From: Streptomyces sp. NBC_01255
GTDB taxonomy: Bacteria > Actinomycetota > Actinomycetes > Streptomycetales > Streptomycetaceae
Reading direction: 5' to 3'
DNA length: 64,000 nucleotides
Assembly: GCF_036226445.1 (NCBI RefSeq)
Contig: NZ_CP108474.1
Span: forward strand, 8,060,001 to 8,124,000
Of this stretch, positions 8,636 to 18,193 are shown piece after piece. The notes under the pieces are model-generated. The model saw only the letters and a program-made list of their open reading frames with translations. It ran no database searches and was not told the origin of the DNA. How positions within the stretch are numbered: position 1 is the first letter of the stretch; every line of letters starts with the position of its first letter. A program made the translations under genes and the position numbers.

Positions 8636-8805
8636 GGGCTTCTCCTGGGGTACGGGACGCGGCCTGGATGAGCTGCGTCCGGCGGGGCTGCGGGCGGGGA
8701 TGTACTGCCGGCGGTGCGGCGGGCCTGTCTGAGGGGCGGTGCTGTGCTGCGTCCGGGGGCACGGGGCGCACGGTGACGCGGTACGTGGTGCTGGGGGTGG
8801 AGGGG

Positions 8806-10017
8806 TCAGCAGACGGGGGCGGCCTTCGCCCGTGCCAGGCGCCGCAGGGCGAGTGCGGCGTAGAGCGCGGCTCCGTCACCCAGTACGCGGTCGTCGAAGA
8901 CGGCCAGCGGCGAGTGGTTGTACGGGGCTTGCTGGAGGTCCCGGTCCGGCGGGCAGGCGCCCAGGACCACGAACGCGCCGGGGACCTCGTCGAGCACCCG
9001 GGAGAAGTCCTCCGAGCCGGCGGCCGGGCGGGGCGCCCACGCGAAGCGTTCCTCTCCGTGCACCTCCGCCACCACGTCGGCGACGAACTCGGCCTCGGCC
9101 GGGTCGTTGACGGTGAGGGGGTACTGCTCGACGAAGTCCACCTCGACGTCGAGGCCGTGGGCGGCCGCGACACCCCGGCACAGCTGGACCGCGCCGTCCT
9201 TGATCCGGCCGTGCGACGAGGCGGAGAACGACCGCACGGTAGCTGTGAACCGGGCCTCGTCGGGGATGACGTTGGCGGCCGTGCCCGCGTGGAAGGCGCC
9301 CACGGTCAGCACCACGGGATCGAACGGGTCGAACCTGCGGCTGATGAAGGTCTGCAGCGCGGTGACCATCTCGCACGCCGCGGGTACGGGGTCGTTGGCC
9401 AGGTGCGGCATCGAGCCGTGGCCTCCCGCGCCGCGGACGGTCACGCGAAGACTGTCGGAGGAGGCGAGCACCGGGCCCCGGCGGGTGGCGAACATCCCGT
9501 TGGGGTGGCCCGCCGAGGTCACGTGCAGGGCGTAGGCGGCCACCGGCCGCTCACCGGAGGCGTCCAGGACCCCTTCGCCGAGCATGTGGCCGGCGCCGTC
9601 CTGGCCCTCCTCGCCGGGCTGGAACATGAAGACCACGTCGCCGGCGAGTTCGTCCCGGCGAGCGGAGAGGAGCTGTGCCGCGCCGGTGAGCATGGAGGTG
9701 TGCAGGTCGTGACCACAGGCGTGCATGACCCCCTCCGTGCGGGAGGCGTACGCGAGACCGGCGCGCTCGGCCACGGGCAGCGCGTCCATGTCGGCGCGCA
9801 GCAGCACCGTGGGACCGGGGCGGGAGCCCCGCAGGACCGCGGTGACGGAGGTCAGCTGGTTGCCTGTGGTGACCTCCAGTGGCAGCCCGTCCAGGGCGGC
9901 CAGGACTTTGTCCTGCGTACGCGGCAACTCCAGGCCGAGTTCCGGCTCGGCATGCAGCGCCCGCCGCAGGCGAACCAGATCACCTTGCACGCTCCGTGCG
10001 TCCTCGCACACCGACAC
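8806..10017 (-). CDS. M20D family amidohydrolase (hippurate/IAA-amino acid hydrolase type)
   Basis: 403 residues from GTG 10017. Zinc-site motifs are VLLRADMDALP, MHACGHDLHTSML, QPGEEGQDGAGHML and the C-terminal GSEDFSRVL; the dimerisation lid begins near VRGAGGHGSMPH. The M20D group hydrolyses N-acyl amino acids or similar amides in the cytoplasm. It heads the minus-strand unit with the MHS transporter (170 bp downstream) and esterase. It diverges from the Lrp-type regulator at 10119 across about 100 bp, a layout that suggests regulation by it. Confidence 0.88.
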   Translation of the reverse strand: MSVCEDARSVQGDLVRLRRALHAEPELGLELPRTQDKVLAALDGLPLEVTTGNQLTSVTAVLRGSRPGPTVLLRADMDALPVAERAGLAYASRTEGVMHACGHDLHTSMLTGAAQLLSARRDELAGDVVFMFQPGEEGQDGAGHMLGEGVLDASGERPVAAYALHVTSAGHPNGMFATRRGPVLASSDSLRVTVRGAGGHGSMPHLANDPVPAACEMVTALQTFISRRFDPFDPVVLTVGAFHAGTAANVIPDEARFTATVRSFSASSHGRIKDGAVQLCRGVAAAHGLDVEVDFVEQYPLTVNDPAEAEFVADVVAEVHGEERFAWAPRPAAGSEDFSRVLDEVPGAFVVLGACPPDRDLQQAPYNHSPLAVFDDRVLGDGAALYAALALRRLARAKAAPVC

Positions 10018-10118
10018 CCTCGTCCCCTTTCACTGACGTTCACCTCGCTGTCGCTCGGTTGCCAGTGATGATGGATACTCGGCACCAACACCCATCGAAA
10101 ACGCAGGATCTTTCCTCC

Positions 10119-11159
10119 ATGCCTGATCGTTTGCAGAAATCTGCGCCCCTGGACGAGCTCGACCTCAGCCTGGTCAACACCCTGCAGATCGACCCCCGAG
10201 CCCCTTGGTCGCGCATCGGACGGGCACTCGACCTCGACCCCGTCACCGTGGCCCGGCGCTGGTCCCGGCTGACCGAGACGGGCGTCGCGTGGATCACGGC
10301 ACAGCCCGGGCGTGCTCAGATCTCCCAGGGCTGTCTGGCCTTCGTCGAAGTGGACTGTCAGGCGGGCCGTGCGCTCGAAGTCGCCAACACCCTTGCGCAG
10401 TGGCCCCACGTCCTGACCGTGGAGCACACCAGCGGCGGCCGGGACCTGCTGCTCACCGTGTCGACGCCCACGCTTCCCGCCCTCTCCGAATACCTACTCG
10501 AACGCCTCGGAGCACTCCCGGGAATCAGCGCCACCCGCACCCAGCTCGGCACCCATGTCTTCACGCACGCAACCGACTGGCGCCTGCGCGCCCTCGACCC
10601 CCGCCAGCGGGCCCACATCACCGCCGAGCGGCCGACCCGGTCGCCGTCGACGCCCCAGACGCTCACCACGAGGGACCGGCTCCTCGTCGTGCGCCTCGGG
10701 GCCGACGGACGTACCTCGCTTACGGACCTCGCGGAGGAGCAGGGCGTCGGGATCACCACCGTACGCAAGCGTCTCGCGCTCCTCATCGCCAACGAGGACC
10801 TGGAGCTGCGCTGCGAAGTCGCTCAGCCGCTGTGCGGCTGGCCGATCTCCACCTCGATCTGGGCCCAGGCCGAGATCGACGACCGAGATGCCTTGAACAG
10901 ACTCCTGGCCGCCGTCCCCGAGACCCGGGCGTGCATCGGCCTCGCCGGGGGCACGGCGAATCTGCTCATCAGCGTCTGGCTCCGCTCCCTTCCCGACATC
11001 CGCGGCCTCGAAGCACGCCTCACCGGCGCACTGCCGCGGCTGAAGGTGCTCGACCAAGCGGTCTCGCTGCGCTTCGTCAAGCGCATGGGCCGCATCCTCG
11101 ACCCGGCCGGCCGCAGCGTGAGCACCGTCCCCATGGACATCTGGTCCGATCCCTCCTAG
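10119..11159 (+). CDS. Lrp/AsnC-family regulator with two tandem Lrp units
   Basis: 346 residues from ATG 10119 (MPDRLQKSAPLDELDLSLVN; a CCTCC run rather than a clear Shine-Dalgarno lies just upstream, so a start near 10066 is possible). Residues 10-60 form an AsnC-type HTH (LDELDLSLVNTLQIDPRAPW..) followed by an alpha-beta effector domain. A second HTH (TTRDRLLVVRLGADGRTSL..) starts near residue 185 and is followed by another effector domain. Double-unit Lrp proteins are common in Streptomyces. It is divergent from the M20/MFS/esterase unit and probably controls it in response to the amino acid released. Its stop codon shares the CTAG at 11156-11159 with the convergent AraC gene. Confidence 0.85.
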   Translation: MPDRLQKSAPLDELDLSLVNTLQIDPRAPWSRIGRALDLDPVTVARRWSRLTETGVAWITAQPGRAQISQGCLAFVEVDCQAGRALEVANTLAQWPHVLTVEHTSGGRDLLLTVSTPTLPALSEYLLERLGALPGISATRTQLGTHVFTHATDWRLRALDPRQRAHITAERPTRSPSTPQTLTTRDRLLVVRLGADGRTSLTDLAEEQGVGITTVRKRLALLIANEDLELRCEVAQPLCGWPISTSIWAQAEIDDRDALNRLLAAVPETRACIGLAGGTANLLISVWLRSLPDIRGLEARLTGALPRLKVLDQAVSLRFVKRMGRILDPAGRSVSTVPMDIWSDPS

Positions 11160-12112
11160 GGGCGTGTGGACGACTCACGAGGATCGATCTCCGTGCCGGG
11201 GTCGGCTTGGCTTTGCATGTCGCGGAAGGCACCCGGGGTGCGGCCGGTGGCGCGGGTGAAGAACTTGCCGAAGTTGGTGGGCTCGGTGAAGCCGAGACGG
11301 TGACTGACGGCAGCGACCGGTACATCGGTGTGGGCCAGCAGGCGCTGGGCCTCCAGGGCGAGGCGTGCGTCGATGAGCTGTTTTGCGGTGCGGCCGGCGG
11401 CACGCCTGCAGGCCCGGTTGAGGGTTTTGACGGAGTAGCCGAGGCGGGCAGCGTAGTCCTGGGCCTGGTGCTGGACGGTGAAGGAGCGTTCCAGCTCGTG
11501 CCGGAAGAGCCGGTACGGCTCCTCCGAGGCTGCTTCCGCAGCGTGCGGTACGGGACGGTCGGGAGTGGGCAGGCGGGCGATCCGCAAGAGGAGTCCGGCC
11601 AGGAGCTGGCGCAGGAGTTCCTTCGTGATCCCTGGCTCCCAGTCCGCGAGGGTGGCGTATTCGGCGCCGAGGTCGGTCAGAGCGTGGCGGAAGGAGCTGC
11701 GGTCTTCTTGGCCGAGTTGCCAGGAGACCGGACCGAACGGGTCGTCGACCACGCGCGTAGTGGCGGAGAGGCGGGGCGGGAAGTCGGGGGTGAACAGGAC
11801 GATCGTGGCATCCAGGTCCGCAGGGGAACCGTCGGGTGCGACGGGTAGGCGCTGCACTTGTCCGGGGCGGGTGTGCAGCAGCGTCCCCGGACGGCAGGGT
11901 CGGTCCACGAAGTCGACCACGGCGGAGCCGTGGCCCTTCTCGACCAGGGTGAGGTGGTGGAAGTTGAGGCGGTGCAGCCGCGTGAATTCCTCTCCGGGAA
12001 GGCGGTGCCGCAGGTCCGTGAAGGTGAGGACTTCCATGTCCAGGCCCGGCCGCGCGGGGTTGCGATAGTGCCGCTCATCCACCACCACATGTCCCATTTC
12101 GACCATATTCAT
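11156..12112 (-). CDS. AraC-family transcriptional regulator
   Basis: 318 residues from ATG 12112 (MNMVEMGHVVVDERHYRNPA); the open frame continues upstream but only this part is family-like. The N-terminal cupin-type sensing domain (FHHLTLVEKGHGSAVVDF, then RPGTLLHTRPGQVQRLP) is followed at about 215-310 by two HTH motifs: YSVKTLNRACRRAAGRTAKQ and RLGFTEPTNFGKFFTRATGR. The last is the AraC signature (GF....F.K.FK...G.TP). It is divergent from the SnoaL-like gene at 12236, so it may control that gene. Confidence 0.85.
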   Translation of the reverse strand: MNMVEMGHVVVDERHYRNPARPGLDMEVLTFTDLRHRLPGEEFTRLHRLNFHHLTLVEKGHGSAVVDFVDRPCRPGTLLHTRPGQVQRLPVAPDGSPADLDATIVLFTPDFPPRLSATTRVVDDPFGPVSWQLGQEDRSSFRHALTDLGAEYATLADWEPGITKELLRQLLAGLLLRIARLPTPDRPVPHAAEAASEEPYRLFRHELERSFTVQHQAQDYAARLGYSVKTLNRACRRAAGRTAKQLIDARLALEAQRLLAHTDVPVAAVSHRLGFTEPTNFGKFFTRATGRTPGAFRDMQSQADPGTEIDPRESSTRP

Positions 12113-12235
12113 GCCTGAATGTATCGTGCGTTGGAGGCCGGATGCGACGACACTGGGTTGCAGGCCGGTGGACAGTGTGTCGCCGGATCCCGCAGAGCGA
12201 ACCCACAGACGGAACCCACAGATCGGAGTCAATCC

Positions 12236-12994
12236 GTGAGGAGCAAGGACATCGTCACCAAGGCGGCGGGGGAACTGTTCGGCCAGAAGGACCCCAGCGC
12301 GGTCGACCGCTGGGTCGCCGCCGACTACCGCCAGCACAGCAGTCTGGCCGCGGATGGGCCGGAGGCGCTGCGCCGGCTGGTGTCGGAGTTGCCGGAAGGC
12401 TTCCGGTACGAGGGTGCCCGAGTGATCGCCGACGGTGACCTGGTTGCGCTGCACGGCACGTACTACGGCTTCGGGCCCGACCCTCTCGTGGCGTTCGACC
12501 TGTTCCGCGTGGACGCGGACGGCAAGCTGGCCGAGCACTGGGACGCGCTGACCCCCCTCGTGACGGACACCGCCTCCGGCCGTACGCAGACCGACGGTCC
12601 CACCCAGCCCTCGGACCTGGACCAGACCGAGGCCAACCGGGCGCTCGTCCTGGAGTTCGCCGAGAAGGCCCTCAAGGGCGCCGACTACTCCGCCCTCACC
12701 GACTACATCTCCACCGAGACCTACGACCAGCACAACCCGGAGGCCGCCGACGGCCTGGACGGCTTCGGCACCGCCGCCGCGAAGTGGGCCGAGCAGGGCA
12801 AGAACCTGGTCTACAAGGACGTCCACAAGGCCGTTGCCGAGGGTGACTTCGTCCTTCTGCATTCCGAAGGCGAGTTCGGCGTCCCGGTCGCCTACTGGGA
12901 CCTCTTCCGCGTCGCCGACGGCAAGATCGTCGAGCACTGGGACGCCATCACCCCCGTGCCCGCCGAACTGCCGCACGCCAACGGCCTGTTCTGA
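12236..12994 (+). CDS. Tandem SnoaL-like (NTF2-fold) protein
   Basis: 252 residues from GTG 12236 with GGAG about ten bases upstream. The chain holds two related NTF2-fold halves. The first (MRSKDIVTKAAGELFGQKD..) ends DLFRVDADGKLAEHWDAL and the second (ANRALVLEFAEKALKG..) ends DLFRVADGKIVEHWDAITP. The repeated DLFRV..GK..EHWDA segments show an internal duplication. Homologues are annotated as SnoaL-like polyketide cyclase family or predicted stress-induced enzymes; no reaction can be assigned. It diverges from the AraC regulator with about 120 bp between. Confidence 0.75.
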   Translation: MRSKDIVTKAAGELFGQKDPSAVDRWVAADYRQHSSLAADGPEALRRLVSELPEGFRYEGARVIADGDLVALHGTYYGFGPDPLVAFDLFRVDADGKLAEHWDALTPLVTDTASGRTQTDGPTQPSDLDQTEANRALVLEFAEKALKGADYSALTDYISTETYDQHNPEAADGLDGFGTAAAKWAEQGKNLVYKDVHKAVAEGDFVLLHSEGEFGVPVAYWDLFRVADGKIVEHWDAITPVPAELPHANGLF

Positions 12995-13090
12995 GCGGAC
13001 GGAACGACACCGTGAGCGCTCCGACGTAAGCAGGGAAGACCTTCCGGTTCACCGTCGGCAGCGGCACCTTGTTCCACATCACCTTCCGGT

Positions 13091-14437
13091 CTATCCGGCC
13101 AGAGCCGCCTGTCGCCGGTGCTCGAGGGCCTGCTGGACGCGGGCTACGTCGGCGGCATAGGTGCGGTAGAGCAGGGTGAGGAAGGCGCCGTTGACGGCCA
13201 TGAGGCCGACGAGGACCCACAGGAACACCGAGCGCAGTCCGAAGGCGTCGCCGAGGAAGCCGGCTCCGAGGCTGAACGCGGCGATGGCGACGGCCTCGAA
13301 GACGCTGAGGTAGATGGCGAAGGCCGCGCCGCGGAGCTCGGGAAGGGTCACGGCCATGATCATGGGCCGGTTGACCACCGGGTTGACGCCCTGGGTGAGG
13401 CCCATGAGGGCGAAGAAGACGGCGAACAGACCGATTCCGCCCCAATCGATCTGGGTGCCGAAGTAGGCGATGACCGCGAAGGCGAACTGGGCGGTCTGGA
13501 GGATGGCCACGGGCCCGTTGCGCAGGTTGCGGCGGACGGTCCAGTCGGTGAGGAAGCCGCCGAGCAGGGTGCCGGTGAAGAAACCGATGCCCATGGGGAA
13601 GAGGATGACGGAGGCGACCTGGGTGCTGAATCCGTAGACGTCCACCAGGAAGATCACGCCGAACGCCGCGGCGAGGAGATGTCCGGACAGGAGTCGGGAG
13701 ACGAGCAGGATCACCAGGCTTCGGATCCGGAAGAGTGCGGTCACCTGCTTCATGGTGACCTTGGCGTGGGCCTCGCGTGTCTGTCGGTCGAGGCCGGCGA
13801 GCTGGTGCTCGGACGCGCCTCTGCCCGGGTCGCGCATCCAGATCAACAGGGCGACGCCGAAGAGGACGTTGAGGGCGCCGATGCTCCACAGGCCCCAGCG
13901 CCAGCCGTCGTCGAAACCGGCGAGCTGTCCCTTGAGGGTGGCGAAGAGAGAGGCGGCGAGGTTGATGGCGCCGTACAGCATGCCGACGGCGCGGCCCCGG
14001 GATTCGCTGTCGAAGAGGTCACCCAGGATTTCCGTGCTGAGGGGCTGGGAGGCGGCGTACCCGGCGGCGAGGATGGTCATCAGGATGAGGAGCTGGGTGA
14101 AGTTCTGGGCGAAGCCGGCGGCTATGCCCCACACTCCCCAGAAGCCGGTGGCCAGGACGAGGACGCCCTTGCGGGACCAGCGCTGGGCGACCCACACCCA
14201 GAACGGCCCGGCGAACACGCCGACGATCCGGCCCGCGGCGGTCAGGACGCCGAGCGCGCCGAGCGAGACCCCGAGCGAGTGACGGATCACCGGGAACAGC
14301 CCGCTGATCAGACTCGCCTCGGTGTTCTCGACCAGCATGGTGCCGCCGAGAAGCGACAACTGCCGCCAGCGGCCCTTCACGGGGACTGCCTTTCTCTCGT
14401 TCGTCGTGCCGACGGGTGCCTCGGTAAGATCGGGCAA
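13091..14437 (-). CDS. MFS transporter of the sulfatase locus
   Basis: 448 residues from a TTG at 14437 preceded by AAGAGG (an ATG further upstream at 14521 is an alternative). Twelve predicted hydrophobic segments; MFS landmarks include GRIVGVFAGPFWVWVAQRWS and DSESRGRAVGMLYGAINLA. It lies 115 bp downstream of two sulfatases on the same strand, so it probably moves their sulfated substrate or the desulfated product. The transport direction cannot be determined. Confidence 0.8.
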   Translation of the reverse strand: MPDLTEAPVGTTNERKAVPVKGRWRQLSLLGGTMLVENTEASLISGLFPVIRHSLGVSLGALGVLTAAGRIVGVFAGPFWVWVAQRWSRKGVLVLATGFWGVWGIAAGFAQNFTQLLILMTILAAGYAASQPLSTEILGDLFDSESRGRAVGMLYGAINLAASLFATLKGQLAGFDDGWRWGLWSIGALNVLFGVALLIWMRDPGRGASEHQLAGLDRQTREAHAKVTMKQVTALFRIRSLVILLVSRLLSGHLLAAAFGVIFLVDVYGFSTQVASVILFPMGIGFFTGTLLGGFLTDWTVRRNLRNGPVAILQTAQFAFAVIAYFGTQIDWGGIGLFAVFFALMGLTQGVNPVVNRPMIMAVTLPELRGAAFAIYLSVFEAVAIAAFSLGAGFLGDAFGLRSVFLWVLVGLMAVNGAFLTLLYRTYAADVARVQQALEHRRQAALAG

Positions 14438-14552
14438 GACGCCACCTCTTCTTCGTCTCGTTCTTCGCTGGATGGGCGAGGGAGGAAAGGCAAGCCGGTG
14501 ACGGGGTAGCCGCCCCGTCACCGGCGTTCATCTGTGATCTGACGACCGGGCC

Positions 14553-16319
14553 TCAGAGTTTCGCGAGCTCCTCGGCGACCAGGCGCAGCCGGTCCGGCGG
14601 GATCATTCCGCCCGACATCGCGGCGATGTCGATGAGCGGGGTCGGTCCCAGGAACTGCAGGAGTTCCGAGTCGGCGATCCCGGGCAGGTGCCGCTTGAGC
14701 ACCTCCAGCGCCACCGGATCGCCGATCAGCGTCGCGACCGGCGTCCGCAGGGACAACCGCCCTTCCGGATAGTCCTCGGCACGCGGCAAGGGCACCGCAG
14801 CCCGCTGGGCCTGATCGCGCTGGGTCCGTACGAGGAGGTGCGCACCGGTCACCGGAACCTCAGAGGGCAGGCCGAGACGTTCGTACTGACTGGGCGGCGC
14901 CTCCGTACCCCGCATCAGCTCTACCAGCAGCGTCGCGAGCCGCAGCTCCACCTCGTCGTCGACGAGCGGCTCCAGCTGCTCGGGGTCGTTCTCCAGGTCG
15001 AAGAGCAGGCTGCCATGGTGGTACGGATTGACGAAGGTGCGGCCCGGCACCCGAAGGGTGCGGACGCCCTTGGTGAAGCCGAACGGCTCGGCCAGCTCCA
15101 CGTCGGCGAGTTCGGCGGGGGTAAAGCGGCCGCGCATGTGCGTCGGCATCAACGTGTGCTCTTGGAGAGGGGTGTTGCTGGGGGAGGCGGGCGCGCGCAT
15201 GTACACGTACCGGCCGTCGGTGATGTTCACGTGACCGCCGTGGATGCCGAAGAGACCGGCCTCGCGCACGGGGTCGTCGTCGGCGGCGACGGGCAGCGGC
15301 GCGCCCTGCATGTCGGCCGGGCGCTCGACGCCGAAGTACTCCAGGAGCGTGGGGGCGAGGTCGATGGTCTGCACGAGCGTGTCGCGCCGCTCGCCCGCGC
15401 CGCCGGAGCGCGGGTCCCAGACGAACAGCGGCAGATGGACCAGCTCGTTGTACCAGGGCTGGACCGACTTGCCCCACCAACCCTTCTCGCCGAGCAGCAG
15501 ACCGTGGTCGGTGTTGACGATCAGGAGCGTGTCGTCCCACAGGCCATGCTCGTCCATGGCGTCCAGGACCCGGCCCAGGGAGTGGTCGCACATGGAGAGC
15601 AGGGCGGCGTACTCGTAACCGGCGTGGGCGACCTGCTCATCCGTCTCCACCACCTGCTTGTAGTCGGGCCAGTCGAAGTGCGGCCCGTCGTACGCGTGCG
15701 GATAGAGGTCCTTGTAGCGCTGGTGGGAGAAGAACGGCTCGTGCGGGTCGAAGGTCTCGATCTGCACGAACCACCGGTCCGCGTCCTTGTTCGTCCGGAG
15801 GAACTCCAGGCCGGCGTCGAAGGTGAGGGTCTGCGGATGCCGGTCCTCGGTCGCCATGTGCGGCCGGTTGACCCAGTCCTGCCGGTACACGGCCGAGCGC
15901 ATCCGCTTCAGGTCCTCGGGCATCTCCGGATCGGCCACCTGCCCCTTCCAAGGGTCGCCCTCCTGACCGCGGAAGAACTCCCAGGAGTTGTACCGGCCGT
16001 GGTAGGTGGCGCCACCGTCCTCCCAGTAGTGCGGATGGTCGCTGGCCAGATGCGTGTACACGCCGTTCTGCTTGAGCAGTTCGGGCATCGAGTCGTCGAA
16101 CGGCTCCAGCGGTCCCCAGCTGCGATGCAGGAAGTTGTAGCGCCCCGTGTGCAGTTCGCGGCGGGCCGGCATGCACGGCATCGACCCCGCGTACGCCCTG
16201 TCGAAAGTGACTGTCCGCTCGGCGAGCCGCGCGAAGTTCGGGGCGTGCGTCCAGTCTCCGCCGTACGGCGGCAGCATGCGCCGGTTGAGACTGTCGAACA
16301 TCACCATGATCGCCCTCAT
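14553..16319 (-). CDS. Type I (formylglycine) sulfatase, first of two
   Basis: 588 residues from ATG 16319. The formylglycine motif is SMPCMPARRELHTGRYNF, with Cys49 in C-x-P-x-R, the site converted to formylglycine by FGE. Metal and sulfate ligands are visible as Asp9 (MVMFDS) and NTDHGLLLGEKGWWGKS. The C-terminal third after about residue 460 is an extension that ends with a MIPPDRLRL segment. No signal peptide is evident, so it is cytoplasmic or exported in a folded state. Its ATG overlaps the stop of the second sulfatase by four bases (16316-16319), which implies translational coupling. The FGE gene at 18194 is the expected activator. Confidence 0.88.
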   Translation of the reverse strand: MRAIMVMFDSLNRRMLPPYGGDWTHAPNFARLAERTVTFDRAYAGSMPCMPARRELHTGRYNFLHRSWGPLEPFDDSMPELLKQNGVYTHLASDHPHYWEDGGATYHGRYNSWEFFRGQEGDPWKGQVADPEMPEDLKRMRSAVYRQDWVNRPHMATEDRHPQTLTFDAGLEFLRTNKDADRWFVQIETFDPHEPFFSHQRYKDLYPHAYDGPHFDWPDYKQVVETDEQVAHAGYEYAALLSMCDHSLGRVLDAMDEHGLWDDTLLIVNTDHGLLLGEKGWWGKSVQPWYNELVHLPLFVWDPRSGGAGERRDTLVQTIDLAPTLLEYFGVERPADMQGAPLPVAADDDPVREAGLFGIHGGHVNITDGRYVYMRAPASPSNTPLQEHTLMPTHMRGRFTPAELADVELAEPFGFTKGVRTLRVPGRTFVNPYHHGSLLFDLENDPEQLEPLVDDEVELRLATLLVELMRGTEAPPSQYERLGLPSEVPVTGAHLLVRTQRDQAQRAAVPLPRAEDYPEGRLSLRTPVATLIGDPVALEVLKRHLPGIADSELLQFLGPTPLIDIAAMSGGMIPPDRLRLVAEELAKL

Positions 16320-17908
16320 CGGACGGACTTCCCTTCTGTCGCCTTCTTCGTGGCACGTTCCTGGAAGATCTCCATCCACCGCCCGAAGAGCTCCGCGGAA
16401 CGCGGCGGTGCCGGTGCGTGCCAGGGGACCGGCACCGAGGCTCGGGGTACGGCCAGACGCTGTTCCAGGTCCTCGGCCAGGTGGGACCGGCCGGTGTCGC
16501 GCAGATGCCGGGCGTACCGGGTGGGATCGGCGTAGTAGACAGGGCCGGCCTGGAGATTGCTCAGCATCGGATCGGGCAGACAGCCGGGGCGGCCGGCGTG
16601 CTCGTGCCACCACTCGGCCAGGTGGGAGCGCATCGTCCCGGCGAGAGCGGGCTCCTCGTCCAGGAGGTCACGCGTCAGGTACGGGTCGTCGGTGACGTCG
16701 TACAGCTGCTCCCAGGCCGTCTTGAAGCACCCGGGGTGATAGGTGCGGATGTAGAGGTGGTCGCGGGTGCGGACGGCACGCTGGTAGGTGTGGGCGCCGT
16801 GGCCGAGGACCAGGTACGGCCGGGAGTCGGTCTCCTCGCCGCGTACCGCGCCCGCGAAGGAGGCGCCCTGCCAGCCCTCGGGCGCGTCGAGGCCGAGCAG
16901 GTCGCACAAGGTGGGCGCCAGGTCGATGTTGTACAGGAGATCGTCGTTGCGCCGGGCCTCGGCCGGAAGGGCGTCGGTGACCCCGGGCCAGTACACGACG
17001 AGGGGGATCCGCTGGACGGACTCCGTGGCCAGTCCGTGTTCCGCGTACATGCCGTGCTCGCCGAACGCCTCGCCGTGGTCGGCGCTGACGACGATCGCCG
17101 TGTCGTCCGCGATGCCCAGCTCCTCCAGGGTGGCCAGGAGCCGGCCGAAGTGGTGGTCCCAGTAGGCGATGGCGCCGTCGAAGCCGTTGACGAGGTGCTC
17201 GAAGTCGGCGCGGGAGCGTATCGCGTCGGGCATGTTGTGCGGCACGGGCGAGGTGCCGCCTCCGGTGAGCGAGTAGTGCAGGTCCAGGGCGCTGCGTGGC
17301 CCGTAGATCTCGGCGTGCTCCTGGATCGTCTCCTCGTCGGGCCAGGACTGCACGGGGGCGGAGGCCGCCATGCGTTCGGTCCACTCGGCGGGCTGGGTGT
17401 AGTCGGTGTGCGGGTCCCAGTAGGTGAGGTGGAGGTACCAGTCGTCGTCCTCGGCGTGCCTGCGGATCCAGTCGAGGGCGGCGCGGTTGACGTCGGCGGC
17501 GTCCTCGTCGCCCCAGTTCCCGGTGGCCCGGACGGACTCGCGGAAGTTGCCGTGGAACCAGTACGCGCGGTGACGCTCGGCGAAGACGGAGACGGCCGCG
17601 GTGTAGTAGCCGTCGAGCTGGAGGCGCTGCCCGAGAAGAGGCCGGTCGGGCTCGGGGCCGTGGCCGGAGTCGAGCCGGAACTGGGCGTCGGCGCCGTAGT
17701 GGCCGATCACGCCGTTCGTGATCCCGAACTGTCCGCTGGTCAGGGCGGTCCGGGACGGGAGGCAGGGCGAGTCGGAGCAGTAGTAGCGGTCGAAGACCAC
17801 CGACTTGTCGGCGAGCTTCTGGAGGTGAGGTGTGGTGGGCCGGTGGTAGCCGTACGGGGTGGTGTGGTCGGCCCGCAGGGTGTCGACGTCCACATAGATG
17901 ATGCGCAA
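16316..17908 (-). CDS. Type I (formylglycine) sulfatase, second of two
   Basis: 530 residues from TTG 17908 (GGAG six bases upstream); ATG 17953 is an alternative start that adds 15 residues lacking family similarity. The N-terminus IIYVDVDTLRADH supplies metal ligands, and the formylglycine site is SDSPCLPSRTALTSGQFG (Cys49, C-x-P-S-R). VVSADHGEAFGEHGMYAEHG gives the second ligand set. It is probably the promoter-proximal gene of the sulfatase operon, with the 14-bp motif at 17971-17984 about 63 bp upstream. The substrate could be a sulfated glycan or sulfate ester. Confidence 0.9.
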   Translation of the reverse strand: MRIIYVDVDTLRADHTTPYGYHRPTTPHLQKLADKSVVFDRYYCSDSPCLPSRTALTSGQFGITNGVIGHYGADAQFRLDSGHGPEPDRPLLGQRLQLDGYYTAAVSVFAERHRAYWFHGNFRESVRATGNWGDEDAADVNRAALDWIRRHAEDDDWYLHLTYWDPHTDYTQPAEWTERMAASAPVQSWPDEETIQEHAEIYGPRSALDLHYSLTGGGTSPVPHNMPDAIRSRADFEHLVNGFDGAIAYWDHHFGRLLATLEELGIADDTAIVVSADHGEAFGEHGMYAEHGLATESVQRIPLVVYWPGVTDALPAEARRNDDLLYNIDLAPTLCDLLGLDAPEGWQGASFAGAVRGEETDSRPYLVLGHGAHTYQRAVRTRDHLYIRTYHPGCFKTAWEQLYDVTDDPYLTRDLLDEEPALAGTMRSHLAEWWHEHAGRPGCLPDPMLSNLQAGPVYYADPTRYARHLRDTGRSHLAEDLEQRLAVPRASVPVPWHAPAPPRSAELFGRWMEIFQERATKKATEGKSVR

Positions 17909-17970
17909 GGGGAACTCCGGGGGGACAAGACGGGGGCCGCAGGCGGGCGGCATTCGATGAGCGCTCAGGG

Positions 17971-17984
17971 CATATGTGCGTCAG
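17971..17984 (-). promoter_or_regulatory. Inverted 14-bp motif, sulfatase-side copy
   Basis: On the minus strand this reads CTGACGCACATATG. The copy facing the FGE gene at 18136-18149 reads CTGACGTACATATG (13 of 14 identical, opposite strand). Each copy lies upstream of a divergent gene and is oriented with it (63 and 45 bp from the start codons), as expected for a shared operator or for matching promoter elements. Confidence 0.6.
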
Positions 17985-18135
17985 CAGCTATGAGCCTCAG
18001 GTTTCAGGGCTGTTGCCGACGGTGTCAAGATGTCGCACCTGAGTTCTCGGATTCGCAACATTCCCGCATCACTTCGCTGATCGTGTCCCCTGAGGAAGAG
18101 GGTGTCGACGCTCGATGCTTGCTCGGTGATAAGTT

Positions 18136-18149
18136 CTGACGTACATATG
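18136..18149 (+). promoter_or_regulatory. Inverted 14-bp motif, FGE-side copy
   Basis: CTGACGTACATATG, partner of the motif at 17971-17984 in the intergenic region between the sulfatases and FGE. The PadR regulator encoded at 19266 is the obvious candidate to bind it, by position only. Confidence 0.6.
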
Positions 18150-18193
18150 AAGCTGTCTTGGAGTCACAACCGAGGAGCGAGGAGAAGTCCGCC

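Noticed and set aside
11156..12976. 606-codon frame as one AraC-type protein
   Set aside because: The part upstream of 12112 has no family similarity and runs antisense through the SnoaL-like gene; the natural start is ATG 12112.
13118..14509. Long plus-strand frame antisense to the MFS gene
   Set aside because: A GC-skew shadow with a Glu/Gly/Asp-rich, non-family product; the minus-strand MFS is clearly coding. Similar long antisense frames opposite other genes were dismissed for the same reason.
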